Source: Gallionellaceae bacterium
Lineage (GTDB): Bacteria > Pseudomonadota > Gammaproteobacteria > Burkholderiales > Gallionellaceae
NCBI GenBank assembly: GCA_027448945.1
Contig: DAIDMQ010000020.1
Span: 1-64,000, forward strand
DNA: 64,000 bases
Reading direction: 5' to 3'
Positions 27,321 to 37,019 of this stretch are shown here, piece by piece. The number at the start of each line of letters is the position of its first letter. Within the stretch, counting starts at the first letter, position 1. The notes under the pieces are model-generated. The model did no database searches and had not been told where the DNA came from. It was given only the letters and a program-made list of their open reading frames with translations. A program made the position numbers and the translations under genes.

Positions 27321-27974
27321 TCAGTCCATGCCAGATAAGTAAGCAGCTTCGTCTCCCGGATGCCATTGCGGATATTTTTGCATCACACGAGTAAATAAAT
27401 TTGAGCGGGTAAATCCCGTTAGCCACAAGCGCAAGGCGGGGTAGGGCGCAGCGGTGAACCAGTCGTTATCAACAGCGGCGAATTGGCGGACGAAGGGCAG
27501 CAGGGAGGCATCTGCGATGGAAAAATGCTCGCCCAATAAACAGGCTGAAGTCTCCAATCGACGTTCGAGTTGCAGCAAGAATGTTTCGCCGTTTGCGCGA
27601 TGTTCTGCCCGGGATAATTCTGGGTGGCGCTCCGGATATTTGTATTTATCCAAAGCGCGTTTGAAGTTGCTGTCGTTGTGTTGTAACAGCGGCAAGCTCG
27701 ATTGCACAAAACCCTCATCCTCACCCAGCCAATTGTCAGGATCGTTGTGGCGCAAAGCCCATAACATGATGTCCCAACTTTCGTCTATCACGCGACCATC
27801 CGGCAATACCAGAACCGGCACGCTTCCCTTGGGCGAGACGGCTATCATTTCGGCGGGTTTGTCGCGCAACACCACCTCGCGTAATTCGACATCGATGCCG
27901 GCGGCGATGAGTGCGCTGCGTGCGCGCATGGCATAGGGGCAACGGCGGAAGGAGTAGAGGATGGGGTGTGGCAT
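27321..27974 (-). CDS. Glutathione S-transferase-like protein
   Basis: Thioredoxin-fold N-terminus with a Cys in RRCPYAMRARSAL, the cis-Pro segment GSVPVLVLPDG and VIDESWDIMLW, then an all-helical GST C-terminal domain. The Cys-Pro-Tyr motif resembles glutaredoxin-2/omega-class GSTs. The substrate is unknown. Starting at the ATG of 27974 gives 217 residues and a 10-base gap after comEC; an upstream ATG at 28001 would overlap comEC by 17 bases. It is convergent with uvrB. Confidence 0.85.
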   Translation of the reverse strand: MPHPILYSFRRCPYAMRARSALIAAGIDVELREVVLRDKPAEMIAVSPKGSVPVLVLPDGRVIDESWDIMLWALRHNDPDNWLGEDEGFVQSSLPLLQHNDSNFKRALDKYKYPERHPELSRAEHRANGETFLLQLERRLETSACLLGEHFSIADASLLPFVRQFAAVDNDWFTAAPYPALRLWLTGFTRSNLFTRVMQKYPQWHPGDEAAYLSGMD

Positions 27975-27984
27975 GGTGGGTATT

Positions 27985-30375
27985 TTAGCCGCCTTCGGCA
28001 TCAGCTTGTGTCGTCGTTACTTGATGTGTCCAATAACGCTGATGTTGTTTGCGATAACTTTCCAGACTCAGATGTTGTGCATCCATCTCTATCAAAATGG
28101 CACCGTCTTGGTCTGAACGTAACAATACCGCACCGCTGTCCACATAACGTTGTACGACTTCGGCTTTGGGATGACCGAAGCGATTGCGATAGCCGTTGGT
28201 GAACACCGCGTAGTCGGGCAGCACTGCAGCGATAAAGTCTGCGGTTGATGAGCTTTTGCTGCCGTGATGCGGTACGACCAATACATCGGCAGGCAGTTGT
28301 TCCGCATGCAAGTCGAGCAAGCGTTGTTCGCTGCGTTTTTCTATGTCACCTACCAGCAGTATGTGTCGCTCACCTATGCTGATACGCAACACACAACTCA
28401 TATCGTTGTCGTGCGGTTTGCCCGGGGTGTCGACGTTTTCTGCGGGATGCAAGATCTCGAAACGTACGCCATCCCACTCCCAATGTTCGCCATCAGCACA
28501 GCGTTGGATGTGATCGGTTTGCTGTGTGAGCGCATTTAACAACAGGCTGTCGACGGGCAAGCTGGATGTCACGTGCGCGATCGGTAGTGCCTGTAGCACC
28601 GAGCGTGTGCCACCGGTGTGGTCTATATCGTCATGGCTGAGGATGAGTTTGTCCAAACGCTTGATACCCAAGGCACGCATGGTGGGCAGCAGGATGCGGT
28701 TGCCACTGTCGGATTCACCCGAGTAATCAGGCCCGGTGTCGTAGAGCAGGGCGTGGTGGCGAGTCTGTACCGCCACGGAAAGCCCCTGCCCCACATCGAA
28801 CACGATCATGCGCAAGCTGTTCCCGGCGGGTGGTGTAGGTGAGTTTAAGAACATGGGCATGATGAAAACGATGCCCAGCCAGCGCGCGGGTATGCCACGC
28901 GGCGCAAGGATCAGGAGTGCGCCCAGCATGCCGCAGAGCACCGTCCATGCAGGCGGCGCATGTTGTATCCAGACTGCTTGCGGCAAGGCGCTCAGCCATT
29001 CCAATAGTTGCATCGTGAAACTCATCACGGCGTGCGCTAGCCATAGCGGTGCATCCCATGGCAGGACTGCACCCAGTAAGGTGAGGGGCACAACGACCAG
29101 GCTGGCCAGCGGGATAGCGAAGGCGTTGGCGATGGGAGAGACCAGCGAGACTTGCTGGAAAAGTCCCAGTAGCAAGGGGATGAGTCCTATGCTCATCGCC
29201 CATTGCACTACGGCATATTCACGCAACCAGTGTGTGCGACCGATACGATGCGCCGTGACATACAGGATCAATGCGACTGCGCCAAAAGATAGCCAAAAGC
29301 CCGGTGAGAGGACTGCCCAGGGATCCGGGATGAGCACGCCCAACAGCGCGATGGACATGATTTGACTAAGCGAGAAATTGCGCTTCAGCCATAGTGCTGC
29401 GGCGACGGCGCCCACCATGTAAACCGTGCGTTGTGCAGGTACGCCGTAACCGGAAAGTAAGGCATAAGCCAGCGCTATCAATACTGCGGCAAGGGCTGCG
29501 GCTTTGCGCGCGGGTAGGCGTAAGGTCAACCACACACTGCGTCGCCATAAGCCATACACAAACGCGAATGCCGCGCTGGCCAGCATGGTGATATGCAATC
29601 CTGAAATTGACATCAGATGGTTTACGCCGGTGCGGGTATAAACCTGCCATTGCGCTTGTGGGATGCTGCTTTGATCGCCTATCGCCAATGCACTTAATAC
29701 GCCGGCATAAGGTGCGTCGGGCAAGCTACTTAGAAATCGGTCACGCACGGCTTCGCGCAAGGTCTCTATGCGATAGCGTAAGCCTTGCGCGTGGGCATCC
29801 AGGCGTTGCCTGTCCCCTTTGTTGACGACATAGCCGACTGCACGGATATCGTTCTCTAACGCCCATGCTTCGAAGTCGAAGCCATGAGGGTTGCTGCTGC
29901 CATGGGGTTGTTTGAGGCGCACCGTGAGTCGCCAGCGCTCGCCTGCGTGTATCGTCAATTGGGAGTCCGGCGTGTTGTAAGTGCTTAGATAGATGTGCGG
30001 TGGGACAAAGGCCTGCGGGGCGAGCGAGTCTGTCACATCGAATCTAAAGCGCTGGCCTTGTTCATGTAGGCGCGGTAACTCGGCGACCACTCCGACTATG
30101 CTGATATCACGTCCTTGCCATTCGTTTGCAAGGCTGATGTTCAGGCGTTGCCGGGCTTGATAGGCGGCATGATAAAAACCCAAGCAGCACGAGAGTAGCG
30201 CGATAAACAGGAAGCGCAGCCACTTCAACAAAGGTCGCCCGGGTATCAGATAAGCACCCATCAGCAGCGGGATGGGCGCGGTCAGCAACAGCCACGCCCA
30301 AGCAAAATTTGGCAGCGTGGCTTGCTGTTGCATAAGCCACACACCAAAAGTGAAGGACAAGGCGATTAGTACCAT
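27985..30375 (-). CDS. comEC: ComEC/Rec2 DNA-uptake channel
   Basis: Inner-membrane protein that moves one DNA strand into the cytoplasm during natural transformation. The 796 residues start with several membrane helices and an N-terminal DUF4131-like part. The Competence domain follows (GVLSALAIGDQSSIPQAQW, HLMSISGLHITMLA), then a C-terminal metallo-beta-lactamase-like domain (FDVGQGLSVAVQT, LSHDDIDHTGG, VPHHGSKSSSTADF). All three parts are complete and in frame. Other transformation genes are not in the window. Confidence 0.94.
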   Translation of the reverse strand: MVLIALSFTFGVWLMQQQATLPNFAWAWLLLTAPIPLLMGAYLIPGRPLLKWLRFLFIALLSCCLGFYHAAYQARQRLNISLANEWQGRDISIVGVVAELPRLHEQGQRFRFDVTDSLAPQAFVPPHIYLSTYNTPDSQLTIHAGERWRLTVRLKQPHGSSNPHGFDFEAWALENDIRAVGYVVNKGDRQRLDAHAQGLRYRIETLREAVRDRFLSSLPDAPYAGVLSALAIGDQSSIPQAQWQVYTRTGVNHLMSISGLHITMLASAAFAFVYGLWRRSVWLTLRLPARKAAALAAVLIALAYALLSGYGVPAQRTVYMVGAVAAALWLKRNFSLSQIMSIALLGVLIPDPWAVLSPGFWLSFGAVALILYVTAHRIGRTHWLREYAVVQWAMSIGLIPLLLGLFQQVSLVSPIANAFAIPLASLVVVPLTLLGAVLPWDAPLWLAHAVMSFTMQLLEWLSALPQAVWIQHAPPAWTVLCGMLGALLILAPRGIPARWLGIVFIMPMFLNSPTPPAGNSLRMIVFDVGQGLSVAVQTRHHALLYDTGPDYSGESDSGNRILLPTMRALGIKRLDKLILSHDDIDHTGGTRSVLQALPIAHVTSSLPVDSLLLNALTQQTDHIQRCADGEHWEWDGVRFEILHPAENVDTPGKPHDNDMSCVLRISIGERHILLVGDIEKRSEQRLLDLHAEQLPADVLVVPHHGSKSSSTADFIAAVLPDYAVFTNGYRNRFGHPKAEVVQRYVDSGAVLLRSDQDGAILIEMDAQHLSLESYRKQHQRYWTHQVTTTQADAEGG

Positions 30376-30408
30376 ACGCCTAGCTTAACCCGAGGCTAGA
30401 ATGTCGTC

Positions 30409-30939
30409 ATGCGCAAACAACTACAAAAATGGATGCCGGACCACGAAACCATCAAACGTTATCGCTGGCTGAGACCGTTCGTGCATCTATTACAGCACCA
30501 TAATCTTTGGCATTTGCACAGGAGATCGGTTGCAGGCGGTGTGGCGATAGGCTTGTTCTGCGGCTTGATTCCCGGGCCCCTGCAAATGCTCTGTGCCGCT
30601 TTATTGGTTGTGCTGTTGCGCGTCAATTTGCCGGTTGCACTTCTTACCACGCTATACACCAATCCTTTCACCATCGTGCCCTTGTATCTCCTGGCCTATC
30701 AACTAGGTAGTTGGGTCAGCGGTACACGGCAGGTTGTCGCACTAAAGTTGCCGGAATTGCATTGGCAACAAGGCTATAGCGAGTTGTGGTCATGGTTGGA
30801 AAATATGGGCCGACCTTTGCTGATAGGCGTGCCGCTGCTCGCACTCATCTTGGCGCTAGCGGGTTATGTGTCGGTGAGACTGTTGTGGCGTGTCATGGTG
30901 ATCTGGCGCTGGCGTGCTCGCCGGCAGCACCGGAGCTGA
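30409..30939 (+). CDS. DUF2062 membrane protein
   Basis: A 176-residue integral membrane protein with the DUF2062 signature: RRSVAGGVAIGLFCGLIPGPLQM, then TLYTNPFTIVPLYLLAYQLGSWV and a C-terminal hydrophobic segment. Its function is not established. It is divergent from comEC, with 33 bases between the starts, and convergent with the lol genes. Such genes often lie near comEC and lolCD in Betaproteobacteria. Confidence 0.88.
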   Translation: MRKQLQKWMPDHETIKRYRWLRPFVHLLQHHNLWHLHRRSVAGGVAIGLFCGLIPGPLQMLCAALLVVLLRVNLPVALLTTLYTNPFTIVPLYLLAYQLGSWVSGTRQVVALKLPELHWQQGYSELWSWLENMGRPLLIGVPLLALILALAGYVSVRLLWRVMVIWRWRARRQHRS

Positions 30940-30943
30940 AAGA

Positions 30944-31099
30944 TCAATCTTCATGCTGTAGTTTGCGTTGGGTCGCAATCTTGGCCTCACGGCGCAGGGC
31001 TTTCTCGGTCTTGCTGTGGGCGCCTGATTTCTTGAACAGCAGCAACGCGACTAGAGGGTTGCGCGGTGGGCTGACGAGTTTTTGTTTAGCGCGCTTCAT
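30944..31099 (-). CDS. Small basic protein coupled to lolD
   Basis: A 51-codon frame (MKRAKQKLVSPPRNPLVALLLFKKSG...) that overlaps the 3' end of lolD by 14 bases and ends 4 bases from the convergent DUF2062 gene. It is strongly basic with a short hydrophobic core (PLVALLLF) and a Lys/Arg-rich tail. I recall similar short unnamed proteins in Betaproteobacteria, but this cannot be confirmed here. The overlap suggests translation coupled to lolD. Confidence 0.6.
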   Translation of the reverse strand: MKRAKQKLVSPPRNPLVALLLFKKSGAHSKTEKALRREAKIATQRKLQHED

Positions 31100-31817
31100 C
31101 GCTGAGTTGCCCGTCGGTCAGACGCAGTCGGCGTGGCATGCGCGCGGCGAGTTCGAGGTCGTGGGTGACGACGATGAAGCTGGTGTGCAGTTTTTCGTTG
31201 AGCTGCTCCATCAGATCGAACAAGGCTTGTGCGCTGTTGCGGTCCAGATTGCCGGTCGGCTCATCGGCCAACACGCAAGCGGGTTCTGTGACTAGCGCAC
31301 GCGCCACAGCGACACGCTGACGCTCGCCGCCAGACAGTTCGGCGGGTTGATGATGCAAGCGATGTGAGAGTCCTACTTGCTCCAGCATCGCAGCCGCACG
31401 CGGCTGTGCTTCGCCGCGTTTCATACCGCGTATCAACAGCGGCATGCTGACGTTCTCCAACGCTGTGAATTCTGGCAGTAGATGATGGAACTGGTAGATG
31501 AAGCCCAGCGATTTGTTGCGCAACTCACCACGCTGCGTCTCGTTCATCGCCTGCACATCCTGTCCCAGGATATGCACGCTGCCCGAGCTAGCCTTGTCCA
31601 AGCCACCCAGCAAGTGCAACAAAGTACTCTTGCCCGAACCTGACGCACCCACGATGGCGATACGTTCACCACGTTGAATTTCCAGATCCACTTGTTTGAG
31701 AACTGGGACCTCTTGCTTGCCTAGCACGAAATGTTTGCCCAATCCGCGACATGAAATAATCGCCTTGTTACTTACCGGATCCTGCATCCTCAATCCCGTA
31801 TCCTGATTTTTACTCAT
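31086..31817 (-). CDS. lolD: Lipoprotein-releasing ABC transporter ATPase
   Basis: Powers the LolCDE complex that extracts outer-membrane lipoproteins from the inner membrane. Walker [10 protein letters not shown] lies at residues 57-65, the signature LSGGERQRVAVARAL near 160, and Walker [12 protein letters not shown] follows. The FxYQFHHLLPEFTALENV segment is typical of MacB/LolD-type ATPases. It overlaps the permease gene by 8 bases. Confidence 0.94.
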   Translation of the reverse strand: MSKNQDTGLRMQDPVSNKAIISCRGLGKHFVLGKQEVPVLKQVDLEIQRGERIAIVGASGSGKSTLLHLLGGLDKASSGSVHILGQDVQAMNETQRGELRNKSLGFIYQFHHLLPEFTALENVSMPLLIRGMKRGEAQPRAAAMLEQVGLSHRLHHQPAELSGGERQRVAVARALVTEPACVLADEPTGNLDRNSAQALFDLMEQLNEKLHTSFIVVTHDLELAARMPRRLRLTDGQLSDEAR

Positions 31818-33054
31818 AGCGTAGTGCCTCTGCGGGTTGGGTTTGTGAGGCCCTATAACTTGGGTAGAGCGTCGCCAGCAAACTGATCAGGAAGGAGAGT
31901 CCGGTCACGGTCGCTACCTCGTGGTAACGCAGGTCGGAGGGTAACTCGCTGATGTAGTACACATCCTTGGCGAGGAATTGCACCCCGAACAGATGCTCGA
32001 TGAAGGGCACCACCACGTCCAGATTTAGCGCCAGGGCAATCCCGCCTATGCCGCCTAGCAGTGTACCTATCAGTCCGATCACCACACCTTGAACGATGAA
32101 GATCTTCATGATGCTGCGCGGCGATGCGCCCAAGGTGCGCAGGATGGCGATGTCGGCCTGTTTGTCGGTCACTGCCATCACCAGCGTGGAAACGATGTTG
32201 AAAGCAGCTACCGCGACGATCAGCGACAAGATGATGAACATCATCTTCTTCTCCATCTGTACTGCGCGGAAATAGTTGCTGTTCTGGTGTGTCCAGTCGT
32301 TGGCATACAGATAGGGAGGCAAGCGATGCTGTAGATCATGCGCCACGTCGGGGGCGGTATCGATGTTGTGTAGTTTGGCGCTGATACCTGTCACAGCATC
32401 GCCGAGTTGGAACAACTTCTGCGCATCACCGATGTTGATCAATGCCAAGGAGTTGTCATAGGGTGCCATGCCGATCTCGAAGATACCCACCACATGGAAC
32501 TGTTTGAGGCGTGGCACCATGCCCGCAGGTGTGATTGAACCCTGTGGCGAGATCAGCATGACACGATCACCGACATGCACACCCAAGGCACGCGCGAGAT
32601 CCGAGCCCAGCACGATGCCGAACTCGGTGCTGCGCAAATCAGTCAGTGCCCCGGCTTTTATTTTGTTGGACAAGTCCGTGATTGCAGTTTCCAGCAGCGG
32701 GTCAATGCCTCGTACCATTACGCCCTGCACGCTCTGCCCGTAAGTCAGCATGCCCTGGCCGGATACATAGGGCGCGCTGGCAGTGACTCGGTTATCTTCT
32801 GCAACCTGCGCCAAGACCGGGCGCCAATCATTTATCCGCCCGCCATCGGCGATCACTTCCAAATGTGGCGACGCGCCCAACATGCGTTCACGAATCTCTT
32901 TTTGAAAACCGTTCATGACGGAGAGCACCACAATCAACGCCATCACGCCCAAGCCCATGCCCAGCATGGAAATCAGCGAGATGAAGGAGATAAAGTGGTT
33001 GCGCCGTTTGGCTCTTGTGTAGCGCAGACCGATGAATAATTCGTAGGGTTGCAA
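31810..33054 (-). CDS. lolC: Lipoprotein-releasing ABC transporter permease
   Basis: Membrane subunit of the lipoprotein exporter, with four membrane helices and a large periplasmic domain. The N-terminal YELFIGLRYTRAKRRNHFISFISLISMLGMGLGV and the FtsX-like C-terminal helices (LRTLGASPRSIMKIFIVQGVVIG) are diagnostic. There is only one permease gene, so LolC/LolE probably work as a homodimer as in other bacteria with a single gene. I chose TTG at 33054 because the family N-terminus begins there (414 residues); a TTG at 33099 would add 15 non-conserved residues. The ribosome-binding site is weak. Confidence 0.9.
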   Translation of the reverse strand: MQPYELFIGLRYTRAKRRNHFISFISLISMLGMGLGVMALIVVLSVMNGFQKEIRERMLGASPHLEVIADGGRINDWRPVLAQVAEDNRVTASAPYVSGQGMLTYGQSVQGVMVRGIDPLLETAITDLSNKIKAGALTDLRSTEFGIVLGSDLARALGVHVGDRVMLISPQGSITPAGMVPRLKQFHVVGIFEIGMAPYDNSLALINIGDAQKLFQLGDAVTGISAKLHNIDTAPDVAHDLQHRLPPYLYANDWTHQNSNYFRAVQMEKKMMFIILSLIVAVAAFNIVSTLVMAVTDKQADIAILRTLGASPRSIMKIFIVQGVVIGLIGTLLGGIGGIALALNLDVVVPFIEHLFGVQFLAKDVYYISELPSDLRYHEVATVTGLSFLISLLATLYPSYRASQTQPAEALRYE

Positions 33055-33398
33055 GATAGTAGTCTGGGGAGAATTCGAACGGGCGCAAGTGTGCCACAAG
33101 CAGATAATTTTGGGCGACTTTCGGCTATGAAGTGTATGCGGAGGGTGGTAACAATTAGTTATTTTTCGGGGCGAGTACAGATCAGTTTACTGCGCGCGAA
33201 GGCAAAATTCATCTGGATGGTGGTGATGGGTGTTGGAAGACGAAAAACCGTGGGAAGGTCACTTAAAACTCAACTCGCCTCTGCACCAAAGTTGAGCCTC
33301 ACTCGCGCAATGCCCCCAGTCGTTATGTCAACCTCAGCTCGACAAGTGTGCTCCAAGCTGGCGGCGGATGACAGCGCAGGAATGTTAAACTTGCCGCC
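33055..33398. other. Divergent intergenic region lolC / RpfE-like gene
   Basis: About 340 bases. A 117-codon frame crosses it but has no family-like features and overlaps the lolC start on the other strand, so I treat it as chance. No repeat, RNA gene or clear promoter is visible. Confidence 0.5.
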
Positions 33399-34400
33399 AT
33401 GAAAAATGTACACCTGCTCCTTCCCGACCTTTTCTTACCTGTAGCATTCGCATCGGAGGTCAGTGCCGATCTTGAGTTGCCGGTGCTGGGTAAGCTGTTG
33501 GTGCGAGCTCAATCAGAGAAGATTTCTGTTCATGGAGTGGAGCAGGCTTTGTGTGCAGCATTTGGTATGGAGGTGCAGGGTGATCTGCCTATAGCAGCGG
33601 TTTCGGCTAAATTCGATGACTTGCCTATAGGCAACTATCTGCGTGCCGACCCCGTGCATTTGCGTTTGCAACGTGACCAGATGTTGTTGTCACAGGCAGA
33701 GCTTACGGCAGAAGAGGCGTCACAATTCTGTGCCAGTCTGAACGAATATTTTGCCGGGCAGGGGATGACCTTCCACGTGCCCCATCCTTTGCGTTGGTAC
33801 GTGGAGTTGGCGCAATTACCCGAGATGCAGACGAGAGCTTTGTCCGAGGTGATCGGCAGCAATGTGCGTGGAGCCTTGCCGCAGGGCACGGATGCACCAC
33901 GTTGGCATCAGTTGTTTAACGAGATACAGATGTTGCTGTTCGCACATCCTTTGAATGAGGCGCGCGAATCTCGCGGCGAGTCGCCGATAAACTCCCTATG
34001 GTTTTGGGGCGGTAGTGCGGCATTGGGGCAGGTCAGGACCGAATATGATGTGGTGGTATCGGATGACGTGCTGGGCGAGATGTTCGCGGCGGCAGCCGGC
34101 TTGTCACATCAGCAATTAGAAGGCAGGTGGCAAGTTCAAGCAGGCAGGCAATTGTTGGTGTGTACGAGTTTGAGTCGCTGCTTGCAAGCGGGTGATTTGC
34201 ATGCATGGCGTATGGAAGTGCAGCGTTTGGAGCGTGATTTGTTCCAGCCTTTGTTGCAAGCGCTACGCGGTGGTCAACTGGAACGATTGCAGATTGATGC
34301 GATGGCTGGTGAAAACAGTAAAACCTTTCAGGTGACACGTGCCGATTTGTGGCGTTTTTGGCGCTCAAGCAAGCCCTTGGCGAAGTACTCATTGGTGTAG
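33399..34400 (+). CDS. RpfE-like conserved protein of unknown function
   Basis: A 333-residue soluble protein beginning MKNVHLLLPDLFLP, with FDDLPIGNYLRADPVHLRLQRDQM and the central INSLWFWGGS motif. These features match a conserved proteobacterial family that includes Xanthomonas RpfE and is sometimes labelled phosphoglycerate-mutase-like. No catalytic activity is proven and I see no mutase phospho-His motif. In many relatives the gene lies next to recJ; here the next gene is an MscS channel whose start is 31 bases away. Confidence 0.75.
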   Translation: MKNVHLLLPDLFLPVAFASEVSADLELPVLGKLLVRAQSEKISVHGVEQALCAAFGMEVQGDLPIAAVSAKFDDLPIGNYLRADPVHLRLQRDQMLLSQAELTAEEASQFCASLNEYFAGQGMTFHVPHPLRWYVELAQLPEMQTRALSEVIGSNVRGALPQGTDAPRWHQLFNEIQMLLFAHPLNEARESRGESPINSLWFWGGSAALGQVRTEYDVVVSDDVLGEMFAAAAGLSHQQLEGRWQVQAGRQLLVCTSLSRCLQAGDLHAWRMEVQRLERDLFQPLLQALRGGQLERLQIDAMAGENSKTFQVTRADLWRFWRSSKPLAKYSLV

Positions 34401-34431
34401 AATCACCGCACGAATCAAGGGGGAGAGCAAG

Positions 34432-35964
34432 ATGGAGTTTTGGCAAACAGCGATTGGATTTTTTTGGCGTGAAGAGTCCTTGTTGGTCGTTGTCATGGGT
34501 ATGGCGCTCACCTTCATCTTGTATCACTTCCATAAAGAAGAGCGCCATAGCATCATCAATACCCTAAGTTTCTTCCTTGCCTGTCTGTTCGGACAGTTTG
34601 TCAGCAGTCTGTTACATGCAATGCAATTTACTTCGGCTGCAAACATCCTGCGCGAGATTTTCGTCATCGGTGGCGGCATCGCACTGATACGACTGTGGGG
34701 CTTGCTGACGTTCCGCCTGATCTTGCCCCTCGCACGCGTCACACCACCGCGTATCGCAGAAGATTTCTTCGTCATCGTCGCTTATGTTGCCTGGGGTATG
34801 GTTAGGCTGCGTTATGCTGGACTGGATCTGGGCAGTATTGTCGCGACATCGGCAATGATCACAGCCGTAGTTGCGTTCGCGATGCAAGATACTTTGGGCA
34901 ACATCTTGGGCGGTCTGGCTTTGCAATTGGACAACTCGGTCGGTATAGGTGACTGGATTAAGGCCGATGATGTGGTGGGGCGTGTGGTCGATATACGTTG
35001 GCGTTCCACCTTGGTAGAGACACGCAATTGGGAGACCGTGGTCATACCCAATAGTCATTTGATGAAGAATAAATTCCTCGTGTTGGGCAGACGCACTGAT
35101 CAGCCGGTACAGTGGCGGCGTTGGGTCTGGTTCAACGTGAGTCTGAACACCACGCCGACCAAGGTGGTCTCGGCAGTTGAAGATGCAATCCTGCAGGCAG
35201 AGATAAATAACGTCGCCAAATCCCCCGCACCTAGTTGTGTATTGATGGAGATAGACAAAGGCTGTGCACGCTATGCCTTGCGTTATTGGCTGACTAATCT
35301 GGCGATAGATGATCCTACCGATGCAGCGGTACGCTGGCATGTTTACACAGCATTGGAACGCGTGGGTATCAAGCTGGCCGTTGAAGAGCAGAACGTACAC
35401 TTTATTAAAGAAAACGAAAAATACGAAGAAGCGGTGCAACAACGCGAACTTGTGCGCCGTCTCAAGACTCTCAAACGTGTAGAGCTGTTTGCCCAGATGA
35501 GCGATGACGAGTTGCATAGCATGGCGGGCCGCCTCAAATATGCGCCCTTTGCCAAAGGCAACCTCATTACCAAGCAGGGTACGGTCTCACAGCACTGGTT
35601 ATTCATTATCATCAATGGTGAAGCGGAGATATATCTGGAAGGTCAGTCGGGTGAGAAACGTATCTTAAATGTCTTGGGCAAGGGTGATTTCTTTGGCGAG
35701 ATGAGTTTGATGACAGGTGCGCCGCGCGCCGCGTCTGTAATCGCCAAGACAGACGTTGAGTGTTACCGTCTGGATAAAGAAGCTTTCGAGGCTGTTATGC
35801 TGGCACGCCCCAGTATCGCTGATGAGATCGCGCATGTGTTGGTGACACGCCGTGCACAACTGGATAGTGCCATGCAGAATTTGGATGAAGCTTCCAAACA
35901 TATGGAGATACACAAACAGCATTATGAAGTGTTGGCCACAGTCAAACGCTTCTTCGGTTTGTAG
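34432..35964 (+). CDS. MscS-type channel with C-terminal cyclic-nucleotide-binding domain
   Basis: A 510-residue inner-membrane channel. Helices lie in the first 150 residues. The MscS pore/beta domain follows (TSAMITAVVAFAMQDTLGNILGGLALQLDNSVGIGDWI, then VVGRVVDIRWRST and NSHLMKN). A cNMP-binding domain covers about residues 345-470, with GKGDFFGEMSLMTGAPRAASV as the phosphate-binding cassette. This is the bacterial CNG-like MscS subfamily, in which cAMP rather than tension may gate the pore. The ATG at 34432 is preceded by GGGGGAG. The nucleotide could come from the cyclase-like gene at 60948, but that link is inference. Confidence 0.92.
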   Translation: MEFWQTAIGFFWREESLLVVVMGMALTFILYHFHKEERHSIINTLSFFLACLFGQFVSSLLHAMQFTSAANILREIFVIGGGIALIRLWGLLTFRLILPLARVTPPRIAEDFFVIVAYVAWGMVRLRYAGLDLGSIVATSAMITAVVAFAMQDTLGNILGGLALQLDNSVGIGDWIKADDVVGRVVDIRWRSTLVETRNWETVVIPNSHLMKNKFLVLGRRTDQPVQWRRWVWFNVSLNTTPTKVVSAVEDAILQAEINNVAKSPAPSCVLMEIDKGCARYALRYWLTNLAIDDPTDAAVRWHVYTALERVGIKLAVEEQNVHFIKENEKYEEAVQQRELVRRLKTLKRVELFAQMSDDELHSMAGRLKYAPFAKGNLITKQGTVSQHWLFIIINGEAEIYLEGQSGEKRILNVLGKGDFFGEMSLMTGAPRAASVIAKTDVECYRLDKEAFEAVMLARPSIADEIAHVLVTRRAQLDSAMQNLDEASKHMEIHKQHYEVLATVKRFFGL

Positions 35965-36050
35965 GCCGGCTGTAGTATCATCGCGCCGCGTTAAATATTA
36001 GCAATCAGCAAACAATAATTACCCCACCAGGGGATTGTGATGGGAGATAC

Positions 36051-37019
36051 ATGAAAATATCATTTCTAGACTTCGAGAGCTCTATCGCAGAGTTGGAAGA
36101 GAAGATTGAGCAACTGCGTTTCATGCAAGACGACTCTGCTTTGGATATCGCCGACGAGATCGCGAATCTATCCAAGAAGAGTGAGGCTCTGACCAAAGAT
36201 GTGTACTCAAAGCTAACGTCATGGCAGATATCCCAAGTGTCGCGCCACCCGCAACGCCCTTATACACTGGATTACATCGAACATCTGTTCACGGATTTCG
36301 AAGAATTGCACGGTGACCGTAACTATGCCGACGATAAAGCTATCGTTGGCGGTCTGGCACGTTTTAACGGCCAGAGTGTGATGGTCATCGGTCATCAAAA
36401 AGGTCGCGATACCAAAGAAAAAATCATACGCAACTTCGGTATGCCGCGTCCGGAAGGTTATCGCAAAGCGATGCGTCTGATGCATTTGGCTGAGAAGTTC
36501 GGTATCCCCATCATGACTTTCATCGATACCCCCGGTGCTTATCCCGGTGTTGGTGCGGAGGAGCGCGGTCAGTCTGAAGCCATTGGTCGCAATCTGTACG
36601 AAATGACAGAACTGCGTGTGCCAGTCATCTGTACGGTGATTGGTGAAGGCGGATCGGGTGGTGCGCTGGCAGTCGCGGTGGGTGATTCATTGCTGATGCT
36701 GCAATACAGCACATACTCTGTGATCTCTCCGGAAGGTTGTGCGTCTATTTTGTGGAAGAGTGCGGCAAAGGCCTCCGAAGCAGCGGAAACACTGGGTATT
36801 ACGGCGAATCGCCTGAAGTCGTTAGGCCTGGTGGACAAGATCATCCCCGAACCATTGGGCGGTGCTCATCGCGATTACAAGGCCACGATGAACAGCGTCA
36901 AGAAGGCTTTACAAGATGCATTGAAGACGGCGCAGAACAAGCCGACCTCCACGCTGCTGCAGGACCGCTTCAATCGTCTGATGAGTTATGGAAAATTCAA
37001 GGAAGTCGAACTCGGCTGA
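36051..37019 (+). CDS. accA: Acetyl-CoA carboxylase carboxyltransferase subunit alpha
   Basis: Half of the carboxyltransferase that makes malonyl-CoA for fatty-acid synthesis. The 322-residue protein has the helical N-terminus, [62 protein letters not shown] and the oxyanion-hole segment [20 protein letters not shown] precedes the ATG. It overlaps tilS by 32 bases, a common accA-tilS arrangement in Betaproteobacteria. Confidence 0.97.
   Translation: MKISFLDFESSIAELEEKIEQLRFMQDDSALDIADEIANLSKKSEALTKDVYSKLTSWQISQVSRHPQRPYTLDYIEHLFTDFEELHGDRNYADDKAIVGGLARFNGQSVMVIGHQKGRDTKEKIIRNFGMPRPEGYRKAMRLMHLAEKFGIPIMTFIDTPGAYPGVGAEERGQSEAIGRNLYEMTELRVPVICTVIGEGGSGGALAVAVGDSLLMLQYSTYSVISPEGCASILWKSAAKASEAAETLGITANRLKSLGLVDKIIPEPLGGAHRDYKATMNSVKKALQDALKTAQNKPTSTLLQDRFNRLMSYGKFKEVELG

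Noticed and set aside
33049..33402. 117-codon frame between lolC and the RpfE-like gene
   Set aside because: It starts within lolC on the other strand, has mixed composition without domain signs, and ends at the next gene start; likely chance.
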